NCBI GenBank assembly: GCA_004335835.1
Contig: RWJK01001610.1
Coordinates: forward strand, 282 to 64,281
From: Scenedesmus sp. ARA3
Taxonomy: Eukaryota > Chlorophyta > Chlorophyceae > Sphaeropleales > Scenedesmaceae
Direction of reading: 5' to 3'
DNA: 64,000 nucleotides
The first letter of the stretch is position 1; the number at the start of each line of letters is the position of its first letter. Of the stretch, positions 1 through 10,595 are shown one piece after another. The position numbers and the translations under genes were made by a program. Below the pieces are notes generated by a model that was not told where the DNA came from, did no database searches, and worked only from the letters and a program-made list of their open reading frames with translations.

Positions 1-394
1 TTTGTGCCCTGTGCTTTGAGCACCCTGCTGCTTTTCGTGCTGCACTTCGCACATGCTGCACTGCATGCACTTGTTGGTTTACGGGGAGGTAGGGGCTGCA
101 AGATGCCTCTGGAGTTTTACTTTGGTTGCATCTTGTGGCTTGCTATCGGGTTCTCACGATATGTGAACTGATAGAGGGGCAAGTGACTCACTCTAGGGTG
201 ATGGCTTGCCTACCCCTGTAACAGACCTCTCTCGTAACAGCCCTCTCTCTCTGTAACAGATCTCTCTCACCTCTCTCCAAGTTGCCGAAATACATTTTGC
301 TGCAGCTGTCGGTATCACACATGTCATCAGCACAGACTCCTACTGCCACGTCACTGACAAGGGCCGCGTGTGGCGTGTTCCTGCTGCCTGCCAG
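1..394 (+). other. left flank: presumed last intron of the VAC14 homologue
   Basis: No coding segment resembling VAC14 is seen here. The stretch ends in a CCAG acceptor at 391-394, directly before the recognised exon. It holds short CTCTCTC runs around 228-276. I infer intron; an upstream exon inside it cannot be excluded. Confidence 0.5.
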
Positions 395-1026
395 GTGCTC
401 TGCTGAGCTTGTGCCTGCTGGCACAAGTGTACAGCCACTGCTGCGACATCATACAGCACCTGGCAACGCTGCCTCTAGCCGCCGAGGTGCTGGTGCAGAT
501 AGACAGGCTGGTGCAGCTGCTGGAGACGCCTGCTTTTGCATTCCTGCGGCTGCAGCTGCTGCAGCCATTGCGGCACCCGGACCTGCTGCGGGCGCTGTAT
601 GGCTTGCTGATGCTGCTGCCGCAAAGCAGTGCATTCAAAACGCTGTCGGCGCGGCTGCAGGCGGTGCCTGCAGTGACCCTCATGCAGCTGGAGGCGCTGC
701 AGCTGCAGCAGCAGGGCACTGGCAGCAAAGGCGGCAAGCAGCAGCAGCAACAGCAGCAGCAGCAGTTGGAGCAGCAGCAGTGGGCCGACTTTGACGATTT
801 GCTGAAAAAGTTTGTAGCTCGGCAGCAGCAGCATGCAGCAGAAGAGGAGCGGCGGCGGCTGCTGGTTGAGGGGCTGCGTGTGGAGGAGGACATACAGAAA
901 GAGCAGCAGCATCAAGCGTCCATGGCGGCTGTTGAGCGAAGCAGCCCAACCAGCAGTGGCGTGGTGGGAGGCGGAGGGGATGACCAGGTGGCAGCAGCGG
1001 CAGCAGTAGGCAGCAGAGAATCGTGA
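395..1026 (+). CDS. VAC14: VAC14 homologue, C-terminal exon (partial gene)
   Basis: This is the last exon of a VAC14-like scaffold protein. VAC14 holds the PIKfyve/Fab1 kinase and the Fig4 phosphatase in the complex that makes PI(3,5)P2 on endosomal and vacuolar membranes. After the CCAG acceptor the protein reads as the conserved Fig4-binding end of the family: an LSLCLLAQ segment, then DRLVQLLETP, LRLQLLQP and LYGLLMLLPQSSAF, followed by RLQAVP. Past the conserved block comes a 9-Gln run and a charged E/R-rich tail, then a low-complexity G/A end and a TGA at 1024-1026. The rest of the gene lies beyond the left edge. The family match rests on several consecutive conserved blocks and is firm; the exact exon start depends on the acceptor chosen. 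Confidence 0.88.
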
Positions 1027-2395
1027 TGCAAACACTTGGCATTGCACAGACCTGTACATATCCACCTGGACGGGTTTTGAAGGACTCTTTTTGAAGGTCC
1101 TGCATTGCTTATGTGGCGTGTGACCTTTCCTTTCAAAGTTTGCATACAAGATCTCAGCTGCATAGTGCTTCATCTGTTTACATGCTGCATGGCGCCATGC
1201 GGGGTGACATGTATCTGACGTGATACGAACATCTGAACATGATTTGTGGCTGGATTGAGTGTATCAGCCTCACAGTGCACGTTATAGGTTTCAGAGGCAC
1301 ACCTCAGCAGGCGCCTGAGGACTTGGTGAGCACTCAGTACAGTCGCATCTCACACCGTGTGACAGTCCCCCTGGGGGTTCCTTCTTGCTATGTGAGTACG
1401 CATTATGTTGCATGCGGTTGTAATGTATGACCTGCAGGCACGTTATAACCCTTATATACTGGCATAGGTGGCGCCTTCCAGTCCCATCCATGCCTGGTCC
1501 CGTCCATGCCTGTGTCAAGGATATCATGCGCGCAAGCACACCGCTACAGCACATGCAAAGGCTGAACAAAGGTTCGGGACCTGTTTAAACCTCAGGACGA
1601 ATACAGTGAACCTGATAGCAGGGCAACGCCCTGCAGCGGCTGCTGCGCAGATGGGATTGCTGTCCAGAGTTTGTAGAATGTACAACATTGTGATAGGACG
1701 CTTTGCCAGCTGCAGGCTCACCAATAACCTTTGTTCAGCTAATGAACATTTGTGATAACGATTTCGCTTCAGGCGCTGTCCGGCAGTGCGTAATTCAACG
1801 CTGCCGTTGAGTGTGTGCGGTGTCCTGTGCAGGTGCCACTGCCCAACAGGTGCCAGGCTTCCAACCTTCGCAACCTACAACAGTCCCATGCATCCCAGTT
1901 AGTATGATTTTGACCGGCTGATACATCGTTTTGTTCGTTCACTCGAAGGACGCGTTCGCTCTTACCCATGCTTTGATATGACTGTCACCTGACCAAAGCT
2001 TAAGCAGTCCCACTTACAGCTTATCCTGCAATGCTCCTTCGTTTCTTACTTTACTAGTACGACTCCCTGGCTTATCAAAGACACCTGCTGCAGCTCGCAG
2101 TGCAGCAATAGGCATTGTGCCCCACGCTCTGGGCCAGTTTCGAAGCTGTGAGCAGTACCAGCCACCTTACTGCAAACAACAACGGATCCCTGTATACGTT
2201 GCGACGTCTGAAGCTCTGCCCTGCTCGCCCATTGTACCAGAACAGTAGAGTGAACTAGGCACCAAGTTACCCTCGGTGTGTCGACAGCCCAACGGCATCG
2301 GAAGCATCACAATGGAGCTTGTTTAGCTGCAGCGAGGGCCGCAAGCACCTCAACCTGCTCTTCGGGGCACCTGTCCTGAACAGCAGCAGCAAGCC
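1027..2395. other. intergenic: VAC14 3' UTR and ATPase promoter/5' UTR
   Basis: No convincing gene is seen. The reading frames here are short and unlike any family I recognise. The first part should be the 3' UTR of the VAC14 homologue and the last few hundred bases the 5' region of the copper ATPase. No clear TATA box was identified. Confidence 0.5.
1419..1423 (+). terminator. TGTAA poly(A) signal candidate for VAC14
   Basis: TGTAA is the usual green-algal polyadenylation signal. This copy lies about 390 nt after the VAC14 stop. A five-base motif occurs often by chance, so the support is position only. Confidence 0.35.
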
Positions 2396-5300
2396 ATGGA
2401 CAGGCTGAGGCAGTTGCTAGGCAGGGCACGGGCGAAGTATGAGCCCGTGGCCGACACAGAGATGGTCACTGCGCCTTCTTCTGTGTCTGTGCACAGCATA
2501 CCCTCCAGCGCGCTGGTGAGCGGGGCAGGGTCATCCAACAACTGCAGCTGTCCTTCGGGCGCTTTGCTGACTCTGCTGCTGCATGAACGTGCCTTGCAGC
2601 TGTCTGTCAAGGGCATGACATGCTCAGCATGTACATCCGCAGTGGAGGCAGCGCTGAGGTGAGCACACTGGCTGCTGATGGCCCTTCTGGCGAGCTGGGT
2701 AGCTTCTTTGCAGTTGCCCTTTGGTAGCATTCCATGCTCACCAGCTAGCCATAGCGTACAGCTAAGCACAACGTATTTTTGCCACTGGTGCGGATGTGTC
2801 ATTGTGTTGCTTTGTCTGATCTGCTGCATCACAACCTTGCATACACGTCAAGCGATGCCCACGGGCAACAGCAGCTGCAGCTGCAGTCTCACCCTGGCAT
2901 GGGTAGCGGCACGCAATGTGCACGCAGTTGGGTAACCGTGTTGCCGCCTGCACTGTGTAGGGCCGTGCCTGGAGTGACGGAGGTGCAGGTAGCACTGCTG
3001 CAGCATTCTGCAGAGGTGAGATCAACAACAACCGCAAGCAGTTTGAGTGCAGAAGCCTCACTGGCAATGCACAGCAGTGCAGGAAGCGGACAGTGCCGCC
3101 CACCAACAGCGCGGTGTGAGATGCATGCAGGTTAGGCATGCAGCAGCTGCACACAGCACAGTGTGCCGGCAGGCTCCTGCCAAGAGGCAGCAACTGGCAC
3201 TGCATTAGCGCAACCTCAACCTGCTGGCTGCTGCTGATGTCCTGCAGGTGAATTACAACGCAGCAGTTGCTTGCACGGATGACCTTGTGACTGCTGCTGA
3301 GGACTGCGGCTTTGACTGCAAGCTGCTGTCAGTGCACAACCTGAATGGCGGAGCAGATGAGCAGGAGGACAGGCCACAGGTGGGTGTGAGCAGCTGTGGG
3401 TTGTGGATGCTTCGTGGTGGCCAACACCAGTCAGCCATGACATGGTCTACAGCAGTGTGGCAGGAGCACCCGTGAGAATAGCACAGCTGAGAATAGCACA
3501 GCTGAGCAGCAGGCATGGCTGTCAGGTATACTCAGCTAGCAGCAGAACAGCAGCAGCAGCAGCCGGAGTGCAATGCTTGACCAGAGCTTGTGTATGGCTC
3601 TGGTGTCACAAGCAACACAGCAGGCCTTGCCACAATGACTGCTGTAGTCAATTGCAGAAAGCCAGCTTGCAGCAGCTGCACCTGCGCAGCAGTGGCGCCC
3701 ATCCCACTGCTGCTACTGCTGCTGCTGCTGCTGCTGTTGCTGCTGCTCCTGCTGCTGCAGGTTGCGCGGCTAGGCATCACAGGCATGACCTGTGCAGCCT
3801 GCTCCGGCTCCGTAGAGCGGGCCCTAGCAGCGCTGCCTGGCGTGATGCGGGTTGGCGTTAGCCTGCCTACAGGCCAGGCAGAGGTTTGCCACCACCCCAG
3901 CAGCATCACCGCAGAGGCCCTTGTTGCAGCGGTTGAGGACCTAGGGTTTGAGGCGCGGCTGGTCAGTAAAGCGGGCCTGGAGTGCTGCAGCTTGGGGGTG
4001 CTGGGCATGACCTGCTCGGCGTGCTCTAGTGCAGTGGAAGCTGCACTGACTGCGCTGCCGGGTGTTTCCTCTGCGTCTGTTAGTGCGCTGACAGGGCGGG
4101 CAGAGGTGTGGTATGATGCAGCTGCCACAGGGCCGCGGGCTTTCCTGGCTGCAATCAGTGATGCAGGCTTTGTGGGAAGTTTGCTTGCAGGAGACTCCTC
4201 CAAGGGCAGTGACGCTGCTGCTGAGCTGGCTGAGTGGGGCAACTTGCTGAGCATGGCGCTGGTGTTCACTATTCCTGTGTTCATCCTGGCGATGGTGCTG
4301 CCCATGCTGCCAGGTGCGCTGCTGTGGACATAGGACAGCTGCTGAGGATTGGTGCATCAGTTACTTGCTGGGTTTCCTGAGGCTTGTATGCTTGCAAGCA
4401 TGGTGTTGCAGTAAGCGGTTCATAAAGGACAGGATTGTGAGGGCGCCAGCCTTTCACCTTGCATAATGCTTGCCCTTTGCTTGCATGTTGGACACATGCG
4501 CAAGACTGCGCGACCACATGTCACAGCCACACCATTCACTGACCAAACACCAACCACCACCACCGCTTGCTCTCTCCCAAATATGCAGGCACTGAACCGG
4601 TGCTGTCCGCGCCAGTATTCGGCTTCCGCCTGGATGAGCTGCTCAAGTGGGCTCTGGCCACGCCGGTGCAGTTCTGGATCGGGTGGCGCTTCCACAAGGG
4701 CGCTGCAAAAGCGCTGCGGCGCGGCGTGGCCAACATGGACGTGCTGGTGGCGCTGGGCACGGACGCGAGCTACTTCTACAGCGTGATCAGCATCCTGCAC
4801 CACCGCTTCGTGCACCACAAGAAGCTCAACTACGTGCCCACGGTAAGCAACAGCAGCAGCAGCAGCAGCGCTGTCCCTTCATTTCTTTTGCCGGATGCTT
4901 GCTTGCTAGTGTATCTGTACCACTCAGTCAGCTGCTCATGCTGCCTCTATTTGAGTGGTGCCAATCCTTGCGCCTGCATGGTATACACATAGCCGCAGTT
5001 CGACCATCCACCTTGCTTGTATCCTGTCCTTCACGCTTGCAGGACTTTTTCGAGACGTGCGCGATGCTGATCACGGTCATCATCCTGGGCAAGTACCTGG
5101 AGTGTGCCGCCAAGGGCAAGACCAGCGCCGCGATCCAGTCGCTGCTGTCGCTGGCGCCTGACAGCGCCAACCTGGTCACGCTGGACGAGGAGGGCCGCGT
5201 GCTGACCGAGGACGTGGTGGAGAGCGCGCTGATACACCACGGGGACTTGCTCAAGGTGCGAGGCGCTGCTTGCTTGTATATTAGAGTTTGTTTGCAGGGT

Positions 5301-8300
5301 GACATCATGGCTAATGTTTGGTGCTAGGGAGCATTGCTGAGAGAGGGAGGTTGCAGAGGTACATCGCGCTTATCCACTCAAGGATGGTGATGACAGGTAG
5401 TGTGTGCCACACTGACTTGTCGTTGCGCTGCTGCTTTGCTTGTGCTGCTGCTTTGCTTGGCTGGTCATGCAGGTGCTGCCTGGAGGCCGCATCCCCGCAG
5501 ACGGCGAGCTGCTGCACGACGCTCATTCCACTGATATTGCAGGCTGGTGCCTGTTTGCTGACTTGCGCTGCTGCTGCTTTGCTTGGCTGGTCATGCAGGT
5601 GCTGCCCGGCGGCCGCATCCCCGCGGACGGCGAGCTGCTGCACGACGCTTATTCCACTGATTATGACAGCTGCTGCATGGTTGCTGACTTGCGCTGCTGC
5701 TGCTTTGCTTGGCTGGCCATGCAGGTGCTGCCCGGCGGCCGCATCCCAGCAGATGGCGAGCTGCTGCACGGCTTCATCCCGGTAATCCTGACAGCTGGTG
5801 AATGTTTGAGTAAGTTGCGGTGCTGCTGCATTGCTTGGCTGGTCATGCAGGTGCTGCGTGGCGGCCGCATCCCCGCGGACGGCGAGCTGCTGCACGACTT
5901 TATTTCAGTAATCCTGACAGCTGGTGAATGTTTGAGTAAGTTGCTGCTGCTTTGCATTGCTGGCCATGCAGGTGCTGCCCGGCGGCCGCATCCCAGCAGA
6001 CGGCGAGCTGCTGCACGGCAGCTCCTACATCAACGAATCCATGATCAGCGGCGAGTCAGCGCCCGTGCTGCGCCAGGCCGGCGACGCCCTCATAGGCGGC
6101 ACCATCAACACGGGCAATGCGCTGATCATGCGTGCGAGCCGTGTGGGCGCAGATACCGTGCTGGCGCAGATTGTGCGTCTGGTGGAGCGCGCGCAGATGA
6201 GCAAGGCGCCGATCCAGGCGTATGCGGATTATGTGGCCAGCCTGTTTGTGCCGGTGGTGGTGGGGCTGGCGCTGATGACGTGGCTCATCTGGTGAGGCCC
6301 TTTGCATACACAGCTGCTTATGCCACGCGCATCATGCACAATTGATCACGTGCAGGCGGTGCTGGGAGCCCTGCTTAATCTGCGGTTATCTGCGTGTCGC
6401 GTGCCTGCCCTACCCTAACCACCCATTGACGGCGCGCCACATGGTTGCTGCACAGCTCTGGAGAATAACACACACATGGTTTGAATGCTCACGCGTGCAT
6501 CTCACACATATGCTGTGTTGCGCCCTGCAGGTTCATTGCGGGCAGTGTGGGCGGCTACCCTGAGGACTGGCTGCCGCTGGGCCACACGCACTTTCTGTTT
6601 GCGCTGCTGTTTGGCATCGCGGTGCTGGTCATCGCCTGCCCCTGCGCGCTGGGCCTGGCCACGCCCACTGCAGTGATGGTGGGCACGGGCGTGGGGGCGC
6701 ACCTGGGCGTGCTCATCAAAGGTGAGAGGCGTGGTTTTCCTAGGTGGTTGGCATGCAGTGTGTGTGCGCGGCTGGCGCAGGCAGTGGCGTTGGTGCTGCT
6801 GTTGCACATTCTGCAGAGCACATGGTGTGCTGCATGCACTGTTTCCTTCCTTGGGCCTTGCATGTTGCGGCCATGCATATGCACTGCCGGTTGCAGTGGC
6901 ATGCTGTGGTTGTGTTGGCTGTCTGCATGCCAGTCAGCGCATCGTTCCGTCACAGTGCATGCCCAGCTGTGTACTGACAGCAGATCATGTTTGTGTGCTG
7001 TCTTGTCGTGCTGCAGGCGGCGACGCGCTGGAGCGCGGGCACCACGTGAACACGGTGGTGTTTGACAAGACAGGCACGCTCACGCGCGGCAGGCCGCAGG
7101 TCACTGAGGCGGTGCTCTTCAACAGCCACTACTCGCTGCAGCAGGTCTGCCAGCTTGCTGCTGCTGTGGAGTCCTCCAGTGAGCACCCACTGGCTAAAGC
7201 AGTGCTGGAGTTTGCGCAGGCGGAGCTGAGCAGGCCCTCGCCGACAGCCGTGTTCAGCAGCAGCGCAGTAGATCTAAAGGCCAGCAGCAAGCAGCAGCAG
7301 CAGCAGTCTGCAGCGCCTGCTGGGCCGCATACAGTAGTGACGGTGGCAATGTACAGCTTAGAGGACGAGGATGGCAGCAGCCCGCGCTGCGGCGGCAAGC
7401 AGCAGCAGCAGCAGCGGCACGGCGTGCTGAGGCACAGCAGCAGCAGCCCGCGGCAGCGGCGAGGCAGCTGTGAAATGCAGCCGGGGTTGGTGAGCAGGCT
7501 GGGCAAGCAGCTGGCGAATAGCACAGGCGGGCTGGCTGCCTGGGCGGGGCATAGTGAGGGCGGGGAGGGCCCGGGGTCTCCTGTGAGCACCCCGAAGCGG
7601 CTGGGGCGCATGCTCAACTCGGGCATGCTGAAGGTGTCAGAAGTAGAGGTGAGCGCAGCTGCTGCTGGGCCAGTGCCATGCCATGCAGGTTGCAGCAGTG
7701 TGTGCTGTTGCATTTCGACGCACTGCGTGGCAAGGATGGGGTGGGGATGTACATGCGGAAGGTGGCGAGTGTCGAGGTACATGACGGCAGCTTGCATCAA
7801 GCCCGGCCGGCCAGCGCAACCGCTTGCTTTTTGCTTGCAGAGCACGCAAGCACATTAGCTCTACTGAATTCTGTACAGTTGCAAAAAACTTGAGGTGACT
7901 GTGGTTTGGCTTCTATCCTGCCTGTTTGCGGCCGCGTTGCTGACACCAGGTTGTGCTGTTCTGCCTGCTTCCTGCAGAACCATCCTGGTAAGGGCGTCAC
8001 TGCGCAGCTGCCTGACCCCAGCCTCAGCTGCGGCGGCAGCAAACAACCCCAGCAGCAGCAGCAACCGCAGCAGGTGCACATACAGGCCAACGGCAGCAGC
8101 AAGGAGCAACCAGCCGGCAGCAGCCTGCATGTTGCGCTCGGCAACCGGCTGCTGATGCAGGAGCAGGGGGTGCTGCTGGGGCCTGAGGTCGAGGACTACA
8201 TGCAGTCGAGAGAGGCGCAGGGCCAGACGTGTGTGCTGGTGGGCATCAACGGCAAGGCAGTGGCAGCGCTGGCAGTGTCAGACCCGCTCAAGCCTGAGGC

Positions 8301-9044
8301 ACTTGGAGTGGTGGCAGCGCTGCAGCGGCAGGTGAGGCAGGCGGGAGTCCATAGCAGTGCAATGAGGCTGTAGTGCATGCTTGTATGCGGTGGCAGCTGC
8401 TGGTAAGTGCATGTCATTGAGAATCAGGGCAGAACTTTGCCTGCACCAAGCGTGCGAGTATCTTGCTCACCTGCTGCTGCTGCTGCCGCTTCCTGCAGGG
8501 CGTCGAGTGCCACCTGCTGACCGGCGACAACTGGCGCACCGCGCGCGCGATCGCCAAGCAGCTGTGCATCCCCAGCAGCCACGTGTCGGCCGAGGTGCTG
8601 CCAGCCGGCAAGGCGGGCGTGGTCACTGACCTGCAGTCGCGCGGCTGCTGCGTGGCCATGGTGGGCGATGGTGTGAATGACTCGCCTGCGCTGGCGGCTG
8701 CTGATGTGGGCATGGCTATCGGCAGCGGCACAGACATTGCAGTTGAGGCTGCTGACTATGTGCTGATGCGGGATGACCTGGAGCAGGTGCTGATCGCGCT
8801 GGATCTGGCGCGCAAGACCTTCCGCCGCATCCAGTGGAACTTTGTGTGGGCGATGGGGTATAATGTGGTGATGATTCCGATAGCGGCGGGCGTGCTGTAC
8901 CCGCAGTTCCACGTGCAGATGCCGCCGTGGGTGGCTGGCGGCTGCATGGTGTTTAGTAGTGTGAGCGTGGTGCTGTCGTCGCTGACGCTGCGCGCGTACA
9001 AGCCGCCAATGCGCGTGCAGAAGCGCGACTCGCGGTGCGAGTAA
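2396..9044 (+). CDS. Cu+-exporting P1B-type ATPase with three HMA domains
   Basis: Heavy-metal P-type ATPase of the RAN1/ATP7/CopA group, moving Cu(I) across a membrane at the cost of ATP. Eleven exons join without any frame break: 2396-2658, 2961-3015, 3248-3379, 3761-4313, 4589-4842, 5043-5255, 5972-6291, 6531-6721, 7017-7648, 7978-8331, 8499-9044, giving 1170 residues. Three metal-binding HMA domains each carry GMTCxAC (about residues 73, 158 and 232). Membrane helices follow. The actuator loop has SGES where most relatives have TGES. The Cu-type CPC motif is at 633-635, the phosphorylated Asp of DKTGT at 677, the nucleotide-site SEHPL at 715-719 and GDGVND at 1045-1050. The nucleotide-binding domain is enlarged by Ser/Gln-rich inserts in exons 9 and 10. 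Intron 6 holds the exon-edge array listed separately. Which membrane it sits in, Golgi or plastid, cannot be read from the sequence. Confidence 0.95.
5440..6017 (+). repeat. tandem array of the start of ATPase exon 7 (5 copies)
   Basis: Acceptor plus about 46 nt of exon start occur five times, with exon starts at 5473, 5599, 5725, 5851 and 5972 (periods 126, 126, 126, 121). Each copy codes for [15 protein letters not shown] or a near variant and is preceded by a GCAG acceptor. Only the last copy continues into the rest of exon 7. The first four are in frame with each other; the fifth is shifted by one base. Confidence 0.93.
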
Positions 9045-10595
9045 GTGTTGTTGATGGAAAGTAGGTAGGTGCATTGAGCCAAGTGAGTGATCTCAATGCC
9101 GAGGGATCATGATCAGCCGATCGGCAGTTGTACAGTTCGTTTTGATTGGTATGCATCACATGGGCCGTAATTGTCTGCTGTGAGCGGCTTCGTGGTCATG
9201 CATAACGCATGATTACTCTTGACAGGGCGGCTGTAACAAGCACTGCATGGCAGCTGCGGGTGTTATAGCAAAACAACAGGCCGGTGTGGCTTTTGCGACA
9301 TACCTTGCCCCTGCACATGGCATGTGCACGGCGCGTCATGTTTGGTCGGCTTGGGGGCTCAGGTGTTGTAACCCGTCAACAGGTTGGCAACTTGTTGGCG
9401 CAACTTTGTATGAATGACGCTGCAGATGCGCCCCTTGTGAGTTGTTGGTTTCTGTACATAGATGTATTGCCTGCCGCGTGTTGCCACTTGAGCAGCATGC
9501 AGCCACTGCTGTACATGTGGATCAGGAAGTAGCGTTGCATGATGTGCACTGTGAGTGACTCATCAAGGTTTGCTGCACGTGCACGTCATGTTTGTGATTC
9601 AAGTGTGATACACGAGCGGCTGCCCTGTCACACTGTGCAAGCTGCTGACACGCACTGTCAGGTGATGTGTGGTTGTGGACGTGTGCTTGCTGCGCTTCTG
9701 CGGCGGCTGAGCAGTGCCCTGCATCATGTTGACCTGAGGCCATTCATGCTGCGCAATGTATTCAGTCATTGGCACATTATTGTGGCATAAATCTGGCAGT
9801 ATGCAAAGGCAAAATGCCATTGACAGCCATTGCTTGATTGTGAAAGCCATCATGGCACAGCAAGTTGCTGTGATGTGTTGTTCTGGTTGTGTCATCCGCC
9901 TCGCCAGTTCTTGTAAAGCTGGAGGTTGAAATTGGGGTCAGGTCCAGTTTTTAACGGCAACCAAAAGGTATAATATGCCTTGCCAGTGCCAGTTGTCAAG
10001 GTGCCACAACAGTCACTGCAGGTCCCGCAGCACCTCCTTGAAGGCTTCAGTTCTCTAGTTGGCTGCCTCAAAACAGCAATAACTGCAGTATTATTGAGTT
10101 ATGTAATGTATCTGTGCTCGAGTACAGTGCGCACATGTGCACAGCAGTTTCTGGCAGACGAGTGGGCATCTTGCAGAGTTTGCATGCGGCAATGCACCTT
10201 CAGTGCACGGCAAGGTTGTGAAGCAGCAACCCATACATGCACGTTACGATCAACCGTGCAGAAGTTCGGTCGCACACACAAGCAGCTAAACCATGGGACG
10301 CGACCTGTTGTTGACGCGCTTGTGGGAATGAAGCAGGCCTTCCCAACACAAGCGACCCATTGCTTAGTGTGCGGAACCTGTATAACCTTGTAATAGCTTA
10401 GGTTGGGACCTCTACAGCACGGCAGCACCTTCACACTTTAGGGCTGGTCAAACTCGCATCTTGCTCTCTTCTGCTTGCGAATCAAGGTCAAGCATAGCCA
10501 TAGCGGGTGGATCCTTTTCTTAGCTATAAGTTCGGCAAACCAGCTGTCTCTGATCGGCCGTGGGTGCCTGGTTCGACCGAAGCAAGGCAGCAGCA
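9045..10595. other. intergenic between Cu ATPase and MYB genes
   Basis: After the ATPase 3' UTR I see no open frame with family resemblance, no RNA gene and no repeat of note. The last several hundred bases must hold the MYB promoter; no element was identified with confidence. Confidence 0.5.
9232..9236 (+). terminator. TGTAA poly(A) signal candidate for the Cu ATPase
   Basis: Green-algal type signal about 190 nt after the TAA stop at 9042-9044. Position is the only support. Confidence 0.4.

Noticed and set aside
5440..6345. 301-codon frame with repeated [15 protein letters not shown] as a possible repeat protein
   Set aside because: It is the intronic array; the real exon 7 needs a different frame at the last copy, and the downstream pump motifs are only reached from there.
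7129..7845. 238-codon minus-strand frame
   Set aside because: Opposite ATPase exon 9, which has DKTGT and SEHPL in the sense strand.
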